This document shows positions 27,726-36,243 of a DNA stretch of 64,000 nt, piece by piece. How positions within the stretch are numbered: position 1 is the first letter of the stretch; each line of letters starts with the position of its first letter. The stretch covers positions 143,669-207,668 of the forward strand of contig NZ_SRHY01000004.1 in assembly GCF_004565465.1 (NCBI RefSeq). The letters run 5' to 3'. This DNA is from Lentibacillus salicampi (GTDB taxonomy: Bacteria; Bacillota; Bacilli; Bacillales; Amphibacillaceae). The notes under the pieces were generated by a model, which did not search any database, was not told the origin of the DNA, and saw only the letters and a list, made by a program, of their open reading frames with translations. A program made the translations under genes and the position numbers.

Positions 27726-30497
27726 TTAACTTTCTTCATCATTTTCATCTTGACCGTTTCCTTCCTCACTTTCATTCTCGTTTCCGCCTCCGCTGTCTTC
27801 TCCATTATCACTGTTACTCTCGTCGTCGCCTTCAGAGCCACCTGAATTGTCTCCGCCAGGAATGCTGACTTCTGTACGTGACGGTTCCCCTCTAACACCT
27901 TGGTTGGCGCCGTTTTGGCCAACAGGCGTAACAACTATCGAATAGGTTCTGCCCGGCTGAACACCGTCACCTTCAATGACAATTCCCTCTGAGTCGACCG
28001 TTTGTGTCTGGAGCTGGCTGCCGTCTTGCTCAACAGATACTTCAAATTGAGCAGGCGGACCATTGTACTGCCAGGAAACATCGATAGCCGAATCAGCTGC
28101 AGCAGCATTTAATCCCTCGACAGGTGGTACGTTTCCGCCTTCGTCTTCCTCTTCATTCTCGTCCTCTTCTTCGTCTCCCGGCACTTGAACAGAAGTTGTC
28201 GCAGGTTCGCTGGTACTTCCCTCAGTTGTGGCGACTACCTCAATTTCATACGTTGCACCAGGTTCAACATTGGAAATTTCCATTGATGTTTCGTCGGTGG
28301 ACGAAAGATTCTGCATTTGGCCACCATCAATACTGGCGCTCACGTCATAGGACACATCTTCTTCTGAATCATAATCCCATTCAACTTGAATAGCTTCAGA
28401 TTCCTCATCATAAGCTGCATCAAGTCCATCTACCGGGTCAAGCTGGTCATATTGCTCTGAAGTCTTGGTTGGTTCCGTTCCTTTTACAAACAACTCTGTT
28501 ACGGTTTGAGATTCAGGCGTGTAATCACTTGGCAGTTTGGCAGGGTTTGATCCTTTTTCCACGGCCACTTCCACAACCGAATCAGGTTTTGTAAAATCTG
28601 CTGTGTCAACGTCTTGTGACAGCTCCATCATCGTGCTTTTATATAACGCATGCGGAATTTTCGTATCCGGCAATGTTATATTATTGTCATTGTAACCGGT
28701 CCAAACCGAAATCGTATAATCTGTCGTATACCCATTGAACCAGGAATCGGGGGAGCCGTCCACCTTTTCTCTTGTGGTCGTACCTGTTTTACCAGCATCC
28801 GGCAGACCAGGTACATTCGCTTGGGCGCCTGTTCCTTCTGAAATAGCGGTTTTGAGCATATCGGTTATCATGTATGCTGTCGACTCTGACATGGCCGCTT
28901 CAGGTTCCGGTTTTAATTCAACGGTTCTGCCGCTATCCGGAAACTCTACTTTTGTAACAGCGTATGGCTCGTTATAAATACCACCATTTCCAAATGCACG
29001 GTAGGCACCTGCAAGATCAAGCGGGTTCGTTCCTATACCACCGCCAATCGCGTCTGTCAGACGAATATCGTTGTCTCCAAATGAAATACCTAAGCCCTCT
29101 GCAAACTGTTTAGCATTACTGGCACCAACTTCATCAAACGTTTTGACTGCCGGAACGTTCAATGACTGCTGAAGTGCATACCTCATGGATACCCATCCAT
29201 AATACTGGCTGGCCCAGGTATTAATTTTTTGGTCACTGCCAGCGATGTCATATGGTCCATCATCATTCAGCTGATGATACGTGGACCACTGATTTTGTTC
29301 AATGGCGGGGCCATAATCAATAATCGGTTTGAACGTTGATCCCGGCTGTCGGCTTATATCTGTTGCATAATTTAGTCCGTCATTCTCCAAACCACCACGG
29401 GCGCCGCCGATTGCGCGTATCGCTCCAGTTTCCGTATCCAGCACGGTCATACCGGCTTTCATCTCGTGTTCATCACCATCCTCGTCGGTGACGGGAGCCG
29501 GATAGTTGATCGGGCTGTCATCGGAGAGCAACGATTCAACATGGTCCTGGGCATCTGTATCAATTGTGGTATGAATTTCTAATCCGTCTGTATAAATATC
29601 CACACCATCGATTTTTTCTTCAACTTCCTTGCTTACCTGCTGCAAAAATGCCTGATATGGTGTCGGGTCCGGCGTATCTTCGGTCAGCAGGGAAGGGATA
29701 TCCACCTGTCTCGCTTCTTCAGCTTCACTTTCTGAAATTTTTCCATTATCAACCATCAGACTCAAAACAGTATTCATTCGGTCTTTTGTTAATTCGGGAT
29801 TTTTAAATGGATTATATCCGGACGGCCGTTGGGGCAATCCGGCTAGTATGGCAGCTTCAGGTAATGTTAGTTCACTCAGATCCGTTTTCCCGAAGTAAAG
29901 TTCTGACGCTTTCCCCACGCCATAAGCCTGATTCCCGTAATAAATTTTATTCAAATACATCTCCAATATTTCTTCTTTGGAATACTTTTGTTCCAATCGT
30001 AGTGCCAGCCACATTTCCTGAACCTTAATACTGATTTTCTTTTCGGGTGACAGGAATGATTTCTCAACCAGCTGCTGGGTAATCGTACTAGCGCCTTCAG
30101 AACCGAATCCATTTTTTAAATTCGCAACCAGGGCACCGCCGACCCGCCATATATCAACACCAGGATGATCGAAAAACCGCGCATCTTCAGTGGAGAGGAC
30201 GGCATTAACCAACACTTCCGGCAGTTCTTCATATTCAACCTTGGTTCGCTGCTCGGCCCCTAGGTTAGCAAACAGCTCCCCATCTTTATCATATATTTTT
30301 GATGGGAACGGCGTATCCAATTTTGATGCATCAATGTCCGGTGCTGTAATAATATAATAGGTAAACAGCGCACCAACACCGATTCCTATAGCCAGTACGG
30401 CGATAAAGGATATCATTAATATTTTTTTCCATAGCGGTTTTTTGGCAGCTTTTTTTTGTTTGCGCCTTGCTGTGCGAGAGTGGCCGTTTGTTGCCAT
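27726..30497 (-). CDS. ponA: Class A penicillin-binding protein 1A/1b
   Basis: Bifunctional peptidoglycan glycosyltransferase and DD-transpeptidase. The 923-residue protein has a basic cytosolic N-terminus (RTARRKQKKAAKK) and one membrane anchor (about 27-50). The GT51 domain follows (STEDARFFDHPGVD, EGASTITQQLVEK, EMYLNKIYYGNQAYG), then the transpeptidase domain with SxxK in GSTFKPI, SLN and KTGTT. Two fibronectin-III-like repeats (about 695-780 and 805-880) and a highly acidic Gly/Asn/Asp/Glu tail complete it. It is downstream of recU in a leftward operon, as in B. subtilis. Confidence 0.97.
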   Translation of the reverse strand: MATNGHSRTARRKQKKAAKKPLWKKILMISFIAVLAIGIGVGALFTYYIITAPDIDASKLDTPFPSKIYDKDGELFANLGAEQRTKVEYEELPEVLVNAVLSTEDARFFDHPGVDIWRVGGALVANLKNGFGSEGASTITQQLVEKSFLSPEKKISIKVQEMWLALRLEQKYSKEEILEMYLNKIYYGNQAYGVGKASELYFGKTDLSELTLPEAAILAGLPQRPSGYNPFKNPELTKDRMNTVLSLMVDNGKISESEAEEARQVDIPSLLTEDTPDPTPYQAFLQQVSKEVEEKIDGVDIYTDGLEIHTTIDTDAQDHVESLLSDDSPINYPAPVTDEDGDEHEMKAGMTVLDTETGAIRAIGGARGGLENDGLNYATDISRQPGSTFKPIIDYGPAIEQNQWSTYHQLNDDGPYDIAGSDQKINTWASQYYGWVSMRYALQQSLNVPAVKTFDEVGASNAKQFAEGLGISFGDNDIRLTDAIGGGIGTNPLDLAGAYRAFGNGGIYNEPYAVTKVEFPDSGRTVELKPEPEAAMSESTAYMITDMLKTAISEGTGAQANVPGLPDAGKTGTTTREKVDGSPDSWFNGYTTDYTISVWTGYNDNNITLPDTKIPHALYKSTMMELSQDVDTADFTKPDSVVEVAVEKGSNPAKLPSDYTPESQTVTELFVKGTEPTKTSEQYDQLDPVDGLDAAYDEESEAIQVEWDYDSEEDVSYDVSASIDGGQMQNLSSTDETSMEISNVEPGATYEIEVVATTEGSTSEPATTSVQVPGDEEEDENEEEDEGGNVPPVEGLNAAAADSAIDVSWQYNGPPAQFEVSVEQDGSQLQTQTVDSEGIVIEGDGVQPGRTYSIVVTPVGQNGANQGVRGEPSRTEVSIPGGDNSGGSEGDDESNSDNGEDSGGGNENESEEGNGQDENDEES

Positions 30498-30515
30498 AAC
30501 TCTTTCTCCTCCAAT

Positions 30516-31100
30516 CTAAAAATAAAGCTGGTCAATAATGGCCAGATAATGAACTCTTGCCTGATAATGAAATGGAATTCTGTATCCCGTATTTTGAATG
30601 GTTTCATACGGAATTGATTTTTTTCCACCGTTAAATTGTGCTTCCCAATAGGGGAAAAATGTTTCAGCAGGCATATAGTATGTTTCATTATAGACGGAAA
30701 ATCGTATAATTAAAAAACAAATACCTCCGTGGTTTGCAATAGATTGCATATGTTTAATCTGATGTTCATGTATGTTAGCCAACGGAAAACGTGTTTTGTT
30801 TTTCGTCTCCTTTGCCTCAAAATCCACATGTCTGTCACGGTATATGCCATTATAATCAGTCGTAGAGGGCTGTTTAAAATAACCCTCTGTTATGACAGCA
30901 GCACTTCTTTTGGGATAATGTACATTAACAACTTGTACCGGTGTTGGTTTCTTATGGATAACTGCCTTATCTGCACTCCGATAAAAGACATTCGTAGCAT
31001 TGATATCCTCTTCCAGCGTCATTCCGCGGTTGCTGAATCCCATCGAACGGGTTTTTTTGGACGCCATACTTTTGTTTTTTTGACCATTTGGGTAACGCAT
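30516..31100 (-). CDS. recU: Holliday junction resolvase RecU
   Basis: Cleaves Holliday junctions and modulates RecA; needed for repair and chromosome segregation. The 194-residue product has the N-terminal basic, flexible part with SNRGMTLEEDINATNVFY. The nuclease core has DYNGIYRDRHVDFEAKETKNKTRFPLANIHEHQI, with the metal-binding D and E-x-K of the restriction-enzyme fold. It ends 18 bases before ponA. A TGGTATGAT extended -10-like sequence lies about 30 bp upstream on the leftward strand. Confidence 0.96.
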   Translation of the reverse strand: MRYPNGQKNKSMASKKTRSMGFSNRGMTLEEDINATNVFYRSADKAVIHKKPTPVQVVNVHYPKRSAAVITEGYFKQPSTTDYNGIYRDRHVDFEAKETKNKTRFPLANIHEHQIKHMQSIANHGGICFLIIRFSVYNETYYMPAETFFPYWEAQFNGGKKSIPYETIQNTGYRIPFHYQARVHYLAIIDQLYF

Positions 31101-31399
31101 TGATTCTCCCCCTAGTTTATTACAGTATCATACCAAATAATGCAGGAATTGACTATCTAACCAGTGAAATTAAGGTTATATAGGGTTGTCGCGCGGGGAA
31201 AACACGCCTGCATTCATTATATTATATTTGACAGGAAAGCGCACAATTTTAATGACTTTTCCCTGACAAAAGCTTGCCAAAACTTTTGATCGTTTTTTTC
31301 AAAATAAAACGGTTATCAGGATAACTATTCGGAACGACTGGTAGATAAAGGGGGGATAATGAAATAAAGAAGTAAAAATGGTTTGTGGCATTCCAGTCC
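31101..31399. other. Intergenic stretch upstream of recU
   Basis: Holds the likely recU promoter just before the gene. The rest (to the repeat at 31400) shows no gene; a good AAGGGGGG site at 31350-31357 is followed only by ATG-AAA-TAA. An A/T-rich segment with TTGACA (31228-31233) could hold a rightward or unrelated promoter. Confidence 0.4.
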
Positions 31400-31578
31400 A
31401 ATTAAGAAAAGCTGAGGGCACCTTGTTCACCCCCGAAAAGCTTAAGCAAAAATTTGTAGTGGCGGGTTTTACCACGTAAATTTTTACTTCAGACCTCGAG
31501 GGGTTAGGCCCTGGAACTGGACATGGCTATTGCTGACAAAAAGCTTCATATAGCCGAAAAATCTATACTTTCCTATCT
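31400..31578 (+). repeat. MITE-like element, standard subtype (copy 3)
   Basis: A 179-bp copy: ATTAAGAAAAGC start, CACCTTGTTCACC, the hairpin GTGGCGGGTTTTACCAC, GACCTCGAGGGG, CTGGACATGGCTATTGC, and the end CTTTCCTATCT. It aligns over its whole length with copy 4 (48425-48604). It directly abuts a terminator at 31581. Confidence 0.75.
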
Positions 31579-31580
31579 TT

Positions 31581-31616
31581 TTAAAAAGGATTTGCTTAAG
31601 AACAAATCCTTTTTAA
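31581..31616 (-). terminator. Terminator for sspM-like gene
   Basis: TTAAAAAGGATTTG (31581-31594) and CAAATCCTTTTTAA (31603-31616) form a perfect 14-bp stem 19 bases beyond the leftward stop codon at 31635. Confidence 0.75.
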
Positions 31617-31634
31617 ATACTTGTTTATCATTAT

Positions 31635-31739
31635 TTACGTTGATGGACGGTTAGGCCCGTCTATTTTCTTGTTGCGGCTCTTATTTTCCCTTTTACGATG
31701 ATGTTTTTCAGTCTTTTGCTGTGATGGTTTTTCAGCCAT
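31635..31739 (-). CDS. sspM: Small acid-soluble spore protein, SspM type
   Basis: A 34-residue, very basic protein (begins MAEKPSQQKTEKHHRKR, ends DGPNRPST). Length and the terminal GPNRPST agree with B. subtilis SspM as I recall it, a minor spore-core protein. AAGGAGG lies eight bases before ATG and a terminator follows the stop. Upstream on the same strand, TGTATA and CAAACTA, 16 bases apart, loosely resemble a forespore SigG promoter. Proximity to recU-ponA also fits Bacillus. Identity rests on the tail motif and size. Confidence 0.7.
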   Translation of the reverse strand: MAEKPSQQKTEKHHRKRENKSRNKKIDGPNRPST

Positions 31740-31892
31740 TGTACCTACCTCCTTTTAACCTTAGTTTGTCTAAATTAAAGCGAATATACACTTGTTTTGC
31801 CGTTATACTTCTAGTTTTGTCGATGGGGGAGGGGAGTACTGTTTTTATCACGAACTAGTGATTAACAAATAATAATGGGAGGATGAGTTATA

Positions 31893-32171
31893 ATGGTAAA
31901 GTTCATAACAGCCAACTCAAAAGCGGAAAATATCCGGAAGCGGGACTTTAAAAATGCATTATCAGATATGGCCGACCAATTACGGTTAATGGATCAAAAA
32001 ATTACCGTGGCTGCTGATAACAGTATAGAGCAGGAATTCCAGAGTCACCAGCAGGAACTATATCACTCCATATACACGTTAAACAAACTGCAGCAAAACC
32101 CGCAATTAAAACGAAAAGAACTTGTTCACAATCGTTTTATCCCTGACCAAGCGGATAAAAGACTGTCATAA
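31893..32171 (+). CDS. Hypothetical protein, 92 residues
   Basis: A small charged, helical protein (begins MVKFITANSKAENIRKRDF) with no signal peptide, membrane segment or cysteines. I do not recognise the family. GGGAGG lies nine bases before ATG. The position, just upstream of yppE, corresponds to the yppC-yppG region of B. subtilis, which holds several short unknown genes. It is probably co-transcribed with yppE. Confidence 0.6.
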   Translation: MVKFITANSKAENIRKRDFKNALSDMADQLRLMDQKITVAADNSIEQEFQSHQQELYHSIYTLNKLQQNPQLKRKELVHNRFIPDQADKRLS

Positions 32172-32243
32172 TGGATGCTTTTTGGTGAACCAAATGATAA
32201 AATAAGCCTTACAGTTAAATTATTGCAAAGGTCAGGATATTTT

Positions 32244-32591
32244 ATGAATTTAATGCAACAAACCGAACAGCTTAAGGAGCATCTCGAACATTTAAAGGAC
32301 ACATATGAAGCGAATAATCCTCCCGAAAGTAAAAAGGATAAGCAGTTTTTTCAAATGGTAAAGGAACGTACAAAACCTGTTTATGAACTGCTGGCCGAAT
32401 GGGAGGAAAATGCACTTCAGACTGTCAAAGAACGAAAAGTAAACCTCCATCCGCAGCAAGTTACGTCAACACGGGAAAATATGGAACTTCTTTTGCTGAA
32501 CAGCTATTATGTTGATGTCAAGCGGAAGCGGTATATGGAGTTAAATCATTCGATACATTTTATTTTTAATCAGCTGTTATCTGATTTGTAA
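32244..32591 (+). CDS. yppE: YppE-type protein (DUF1798)
   Basis: A 115-residue, all-helical soluble protein resembling YppE/DUF1798: a four-helix bundle pattern with FFQMVKERTKPVYELLAEWEE and a C-terminal SIHFIFNQLLSDL. Function is unknown. ATG 32244 is chosen for its AAAGGTCAGGA site; an upstream in-frame ATG at 32175 has none. The stop codon lies inside a perfect palindrome (32583-32606). Confidence 0.75.
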   Translation: MNLMQQTEQLKEHLEHLKDTYEANNPPESKKDKQFFQMVKERTKPVYELLAEWEENALQTVKERKVNLHPQQVTSTRENMELLLLNSYYVDVKRKRYMELNHSIHFIFNQLLSDL

Positions 32592-32606
32592 AGCGCTTTA
32601 CAAATC
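32583..32606. promoter_or_regulatory. 24-bp perfect palindrome over the yppE stop
   Basis: GATTTGTAAAGCGCTTTACAAATC is fully self-complementary with a GCGC centre, like LacI/GalR-family operators. It resembles, but is two bases longer than, the CcpA cre consensus (TGAAAGCGCTTTCA). There is no loop or T-run, so it is unlikely to be a terminator. It lies 116 bp upstream of cdd. Confidence 0.5.
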
Positions 32607-32653
32607 ATGCTCCTTTCGATTATAATAGTCTCCCGCTTATAATGGACCATAAC

Positions 32654-32700
32654 CTCCCATAAAACGGGAGATAACTGTCCGTAAATGTCCGATTCTGTTC
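32654..32700 (+). repeat. Short dispersed repeat, copy a
   Basis: CTCCCATAAAACGGGAG hairpin followed by ATAACTGTCCGTAAATGTCCGATTCTGTTC. The same order of hairpin and tail recurs at 44861-44908. Confidence 0.55.
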
Positions 32701-32721
32701 AACTTATGTGAGGGGGATACG

Positions 32722-33120
32722 ATGAGTAATTCCGAATTACTTAAGGAAGCAAAAGATATTAAGAAGAAGGCGTATGTTCCATATTCTAAATTCTCTGTCG
32801 GTGCAGCAATTTTAACATCTTCAGGAAAAATTTATACGGGATGCAATATCGAAAATGCCGCCTACCCGGTCAGCTGTTGTGCCGAACGGGTTGCCATTTT
32901 TAAAGCGATTGCCGATGGTGTACATGATTTTTCTGAGATGGCAGTTGTGGCTGATACTGAACGGCCTGTTCCGCCGTGTGGCTCCTGCCGTCAAGTGATG
33001 AGTGAGTTTTTTGACAGCAGTATGAAAATCCATTTAAGCAATCTGCATAATGACACCAAAACCGTAACGATGGAAGAATTATTACCATTCTCTTTCCAGG
33101 CGGATGATATGGGTGATTGA
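32722..33120 (+). CDS. cdd: Cytidine deaminase
   Basis: Deaminates (deoxy)cytidine to (deoxy)uridine in pyrimidine salvage. The 132-residue zinc enzyme has SKFSVGAAI, the CNIENAAYPVSCCAERVAIF segment with the catalytic CAE motif (the Bacillus-type cysteine ligand), and PCGSCRQVMSEF with the other zinc cysteines. GAGGGGGA precedes ATG. In most Bacilli cdd lies beside era and dgkA; here it stands alone upstream of gpsB, a relocation. It ends in its own terminator. Confidence 0.96.
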   Translation: MSNSELLKEAKDIKKKAYVPYSKFSVGAAILTSSGKIYTGCNIENAAYPVSCCAERVAIFKAIADGVHDFSEMAVVADTERPVPPCGSCRQVMSEFFDSSMKIHLSNLHNDTKTVTMEELLPFSFQADDMGD

Positions 33121-33146
33121 AGCTGATAAACGCAGCTTCTTTTTTT
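33119..33146 (+). terminator. Terminator after cdd
   Basis: GAAGCTG (33119-33125) and CAGCTTC (33133-33139) followed by a run of T. The stem begins inside the stop codon. Confidence 0.85.
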
Positions 33147-33184
33147 AAGTCTGTTAAATGGTATTACGGAAATTCTTAATAGTA

Positions 33185-33240
33185 GGAGTGGAAGCCCGGG
33201 GCGCCTGCAGGAGAGCGGACGTCCGGAGTTGAAATCCGAC
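33185..33240. repeat. GC-rich repeat fragment
   Basis: GTGGAAGCCCGGGGCGCCTG and GCGGACGTCCGG stand out from the AT-rich surroundings and resemble parts of the repeat pair at 11.7-12.1 kb. Only a weak match, so the assignment is tentative. Confidence 0.3.
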
Positions 33241-33414
33241 AATAATGATGTCCGAAGCTTTGTATTCATAAGACAACTATTTGGAATCATGTTATACTAT
33301 CAACAAGAGAAAATGGTGCATATATCAATAGGAGTCTAAATACACATATAAACGGACATGCTTTTTTCTTCTTTTTGAAATGATTAAGAAAAGATTAATT
33401 TGAGGTGACTGTAG

Positions 33415-33717
33415 ATGAGTACAAATCGGATTCAACTTACAGGAAAGGACATACTGGAGAAAGAATTCAAAACGGGTATGCGGGGATATAATCAGGAAGA
33501 GGTCGATGAGTACCTTGATACCATTATCCAGGATTATGAAGCCCTCCAACAGGAAATCGACAAACTTAGTCAGGAAAATGAACGGCTCAGGAAACAATCG
33601 GATCAGACAAGAAGCAGGCAATCGGCGCCAAATCATCAGGTAAATTACGATATTTTAAAACGTGTATCCAACCTTGAAAAAGCTGTTTTCGGCAAAAAAT
33701 ATGCTGATTCCGAGTAA
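33415..33717 (+). CDS. gpsB: Cell division protein GpsB
   Basis: DivIVA-like coiled-coil adaptor that moves PBP1 (PonA, encoded 3 kb away) between side wall and septum. The 100-residue product has the membrane-binding N-terminus with [25 protein letters not shown], a coiled coil (about 35-68), a short variable linker, and the C-terminal trimerisation segment [21 protein letters not shown] lies before ATG. The order gpsB-rnpB-ypsC is conserved with B. subtilis; ypsA, expected upstream, is missing. Confidence 0.97.
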   Translation: MSTNRIQLTGKDILEKEFKTGMRGYNQEEVDEYLDTIIQDYEALQQEIDKLSQENERLRKQSDQTRSRQSAPNHQVNYDILKRVSNLEKAVFGKKYADSE

Positions 33718-33752
33718 TGTTAGAAATTACTAGTGAATATGTTTCTTAAATG

Positions 33753-33761
33753 TGCTATAAT
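33753..33761 (+). promoter_or_regulatory. Promoter of rnpB (extended -10)
   Basis: TGCTATAAT lies about 18 bases before the predicted RNA 5' end. GTGAAT at 33733-33738, 17 bp upstream of TATAAT, could serve as a weak -35. Confidence 0.6.
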
Positions 33762-33778
33762 GCTATTAGAAAATAAAA

Positions 33779-34183
33779 GTTGAATGCTTGCGTAATCGCT
33801 GTATATACCATATATACAGAGGAAAGTCCATGCTCACACAGGCTGCGAGGCCTGTAGTGTTCGTGCTTGACGAAATCATAAGTCAAGGTAACGGTTAACG
33901 TTAACGGCAGTGGAACGTCCTAATTCGAAAGATATGGGTCAGTACACTTGAAAGTGCCACAGTGACGCAGTCGGGTTGGAAACGATTCGAATGGAACGCG
34001 GTAAACCCCACGAGTGAGCAACCCAAAAATAGGTAGGGGCATCCTTGATTAGGGAAGTGAACCGAAAAAGGGACGGGTATTTATGCAAATACCTGCAGAT
34101 AGATGATTACGACCGATGTACAAGGCTGACCACCGTCCAAGTACAGCGGAACAGAACATGGCTTATCAAGTATTCATGGTCTC
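33779..34183 (+). ncRNA. rnpB: RNase P RNA, Bacillus type B
   Basis: The catalytic RNA of tRNA 5' maturation. The sequence contains the universal cores GAGGAAAGTCCATGCTC (CR-I region), CACAGTGACG with GAACGCGGTAAACCCC, and the 3' conserved ACAGAACATGGCTTAT. The terminal P1 helix is visible as GAATGCTTG (33782-33790) with CAAGTATTC (34167-34175). Length (about 405 nt) and features match B. subtilis RNase P RNA. The ends are estimated from the P1 helix. Confidence 0.96.
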
Positions 34184-34200
34184 TGAATTTGTTAACACAA

Positions 34201-34234
34201 AACCTTTCTGATACTTTGTCGGAAAGGTTTTTTA
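34201..34234 (+). terminator. Terminator of rnpB
   Basis: AACCTTTC (34201-34208) and GAAAGGTT (34222-34229) followed by TTTTT. Confidence 0.85.
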
Positions 34235-34297
34235 ATTGCTTGCATGTTATGGTAAACTGGTACTGATTTTAATTCAGAAAATGAAAGGAATTACTGT

Positions 34298-35428
34298 ATG
34301 TCTGATGAGGTTACGTTAGTTGCAACAGCTGCCATGGGCCTTGAATCAATTGTTGCTGCAGAAGTAAGGAAACTTGGTTATCAAGTGAATGTCGAAAATG
34401 GGAAAGTTATTTTTAATGCACCTCCATCAGCTATCCCGCGCTGCAACTTATGGCTCAGAAGCGCTGATCGGGTTAAACTGCTGGTTGGACAATTCAAGGC
34501 GGTGACGTTTGATGAATTATTCGAAGCTACAAAAGCCCTGCCGTGGGAGCATTTTATCACAGAAGAGGGAAAGTTTCCTGTTGCAGGAAATTCTGTAAAA
34601 TCCACCCTGCACAGCGTTCCGGACTGCCAGGCGATTGTCAAAAAGTCAATAGCTGAACGTCTGAAATTAAAATACGGTGTTGCAGGAAAAATGCCTGAAA
34701 CCGGGGCTTTATATAAAGTGGAAATTGCGATACATAAAGATCATGCCACGTTAACGATTGATACATCCGGTACAGGATTACATAAGCGGGGTTACCGCCT
34801 TGGACAGGGAGAAGCACCATTAAAAGAAACAATGGCTGCCGCATTGGTTCAACTGACCAACTGGAAACCTGACCATCCATTTGTGGATCCTTTTTGTGGT
34901 TCTGGAACAATTCCGATTGAAGCTGCATTAATCGGTCAGAATATTGCCCCTGGCTTTAATCGGGATTTTGCTTCAGAAAACTGGGATTGGGTTAAAAGCC
35001 GTCACTGGGAAAATGCCTTTGAAGAGGCTGAGGATCATGCAAATTATGACCAGGAACTTCATATAACCGGATCGGATATCGATCAAAGAATGATTAATAT
35101 TGCCAAAGAGAATGCAATGGAAGCTGGACTTGGTGATCTGATTTCCTGGAAACAAATGCAGGTACGTGACTTGTCCATCCGAAAACCAAGTGGTTATCTA
35201 GTCGGCAATCCGCCATATGGACAGCGTATAGGTGATCAGGAAGACGCATCGAAGCTCTATCAGGAGCTGGGAAAGGTTATGAAAGATCATCCCTCCTGGA
35301 GCGTCTATATTTTATCAGCATTTGAAAGATTCGAGCAAAAATATGGTGAAAAGGCCACCAAAAAGCGAAAACTTTTCAACGGGTATATCCAAACCAATTA
35401 CTATCAGTATTTTGGAAAAAAACAGTAA
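34298..35428 (+). CDS. ypsC: THUMP-domain RNA methyltransferase (YpsC / RlmL-like)
   Basis: Predicted S-adenosylmethionine-dependent methyltransferase modifying guanosine in 23S rRNA, by similarity to the N-terminal half of E. coli RlmL. The 376-residue product has a ferredoxin-like/THUMP RNA-binding half (about 1-160). A Rossmann methyltransferase half follows, with DPFCGSGTIPIEAALIG and the N-P-P-Y catalytic motif in NPPYGQR. An AAAGGA site precedes ATG. It lies directly after rnpB, as in B. subtilis. Confidence 0.93.
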   Translation: MSDEVTLVATAAMGLESIVAAEVRKLGYQVNVENGKVIFNAPPSAIPRCNLWLRSADRVKLLVGQFKAVTFDELFEATKALPWEHFITEEGKFPVAGNSVKSTLHSVPDCQAIVKKSIAERLKLKYGVAGKMPETGALYKVEIAIHKDHATLTIDTSGTGLHKRGYRLGQGEAPLKETMAAALVQLTNWKPDHPFVDPFCGSGTIPIEAALIGQNIAPGFNRDFASENWDWVKSRHWENAFEEAEDHANYDQELHITGSDIDQRMINIAKENAMEAGLGDLISWKQMQVRDLSIRKPSGYLVGNPPYGQRIGDQEDASKLYQELGKVMKDHPSWSVYILSAFERFEQKYGEKATKKRKLFNGYIQTNYYQYFGKKQ

Positions 35429-35442
35429 GTATCGCAGCAGAC

Positions 35443-35584
35443 AAAGAGGGCGGGACACCAAGTGTTTGTACCAAGCAAAAATCCGAACAACACAACTGTG
35501 ATAACCCACTACGGAAATATACTTCGCTAAATCAATTAATTGTCCGGTTCTTGTGCTGAATTTTTCTTTTGTCCCGCCCTCTTT
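35443..35584. repeat. 142-bp inverted-repeat element
   Basis: AAAGAGGGCGGGACA (35443-35457) and TGTCCCGCCCTCTTT (35570-35584) are perfect 15-bp inverted repeats around a 112-bp interior with short conserved-looking blocks (CCGAACAACACAACTGTGAT, CGGAAATATACTTCGCT). It contains no gene. The layout is that of a miniature inverted-repeat element or a structured RNA; it may also terminate ypsC. Confidence 0.65.
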
Positions 35585-35639
35585 ATGTAATGTGGACGGA
35601 ACCATTGTATTACCAGGCATCCTGATTAAATCAAAATAT

Positions 35640-35678
35640 AAAAAAGCAGCGGCAATCGTGATTCGATTACCGCCGTTT
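35640..35678 (-). terminator. Terminator of the cold-shock gene
   Basis: On the leftward strand CGGCGGTAATCG and CGATTGCCGCTG pair around a 5-nt loop and run into TTTTTT. Confidence 0.82.
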
Positions 35679-35696
35679 TGTATATGGTTCAAAAGT

Positions 35697-35897
35697 TTAT
35701 TTTTTAACTACGTTTGCAGCCTGCGGGCCACGGTCACCTTCTACAATATCAAAGGAAACATCTTGACCTTCTTCAAGTGTTTTGAATCCTTCTTCCTGGA
35801 TTGCAGAATAATGTACAAAGACATCATTTCCTTCTTCCACTTGAATAAAGCCATAGCCTTTTTCCGCATTAAACCATTTTACTACGCCGTTTTCCAT
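35697..35897 (-). CDS. csp: Cold-shock protein (CspA/CspB family)
   Basis: A 66-residue single-strand RNA/DNA-binding OB fold that acts as an RNA chaperone. RNP1 (KGYGFIQV) and RNP2 (VFVHYSAI) are both intact, and the protein begins [20 protein letters not shown] lies at the right distance. A vegetative promoter at 36063-36091 gives an untranslated leader of about 155 nt, the long leader typical of cold-regulated csp mRNAs. Which paralogue this is cannot be told from the window. Confidence 0.96.
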   Translation of the reverse strand: MENGVVKWFNAEKGYGFIQVEEGNDVFVHYSAIQEEGFKTLEEGQDVSFDIVEGDRGPQAANVVKK

Positions 35898-36062
35898 TGT
35901 GATTAATCCTCCTAAAAACTTTCACGTAAAACGTGTTAATACAAAGCAGACAAACAGAATTTAAAAAACGACTCCCTGCAGAAGTGCTGGATCACTATTG
36001 CATCCACTTCCATAGAAGCCGCTTGTCATTAATGATTCCATACATCTTCTTTGCTTGTGTCT
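35898..36062 (-). promoter_or_regulatory. Long 5' leader of the cold-shock mRNA
   Basis: About 155-160 nt between the predicted start site and the csp start codon without a gene. Such leaders in other csp genes fold in a temperature-dependent way; no specific cold box could be confirmed by eye. Confidence 0.5.
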
Positions 36063-36091
36063 AATATAGCTTATATTAAGCCCTCAGTCAA
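36063..36091 (-). promoter_or_regulatory. SigA promoter of csp
   Basis: On the leftward strand TTGACT (36091-36086), a 17-bp spacer, and TATATT (36068-36063). Confidence 0.7.
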
Positions 36092-36243
36092 GAATATGCC
36101 TTTATTTATTTCGTTTTTTTATAAATATGTCGACAAATGACGGACAAACCATGAAGTCGCTTTATATAGTACTGAAAAGTATGTTAAAAGTGCACCAGAT
36201 AAGTTACACTGGAATTATATTGATACGGAGAGGAGCATTTTAG

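Noticed and set aside
30729..31103. 124-codon frame opposite recU
   Set aside because: Antisense shadow of recU, with no ribosome binding site or family match.
35553..35906. 117-codon rightward frame over the cold-shock gene
   Set aside because: Covers the csp terminator and coding region in antisense; the csp frame has a clear site, motifs, promoter and terminator.
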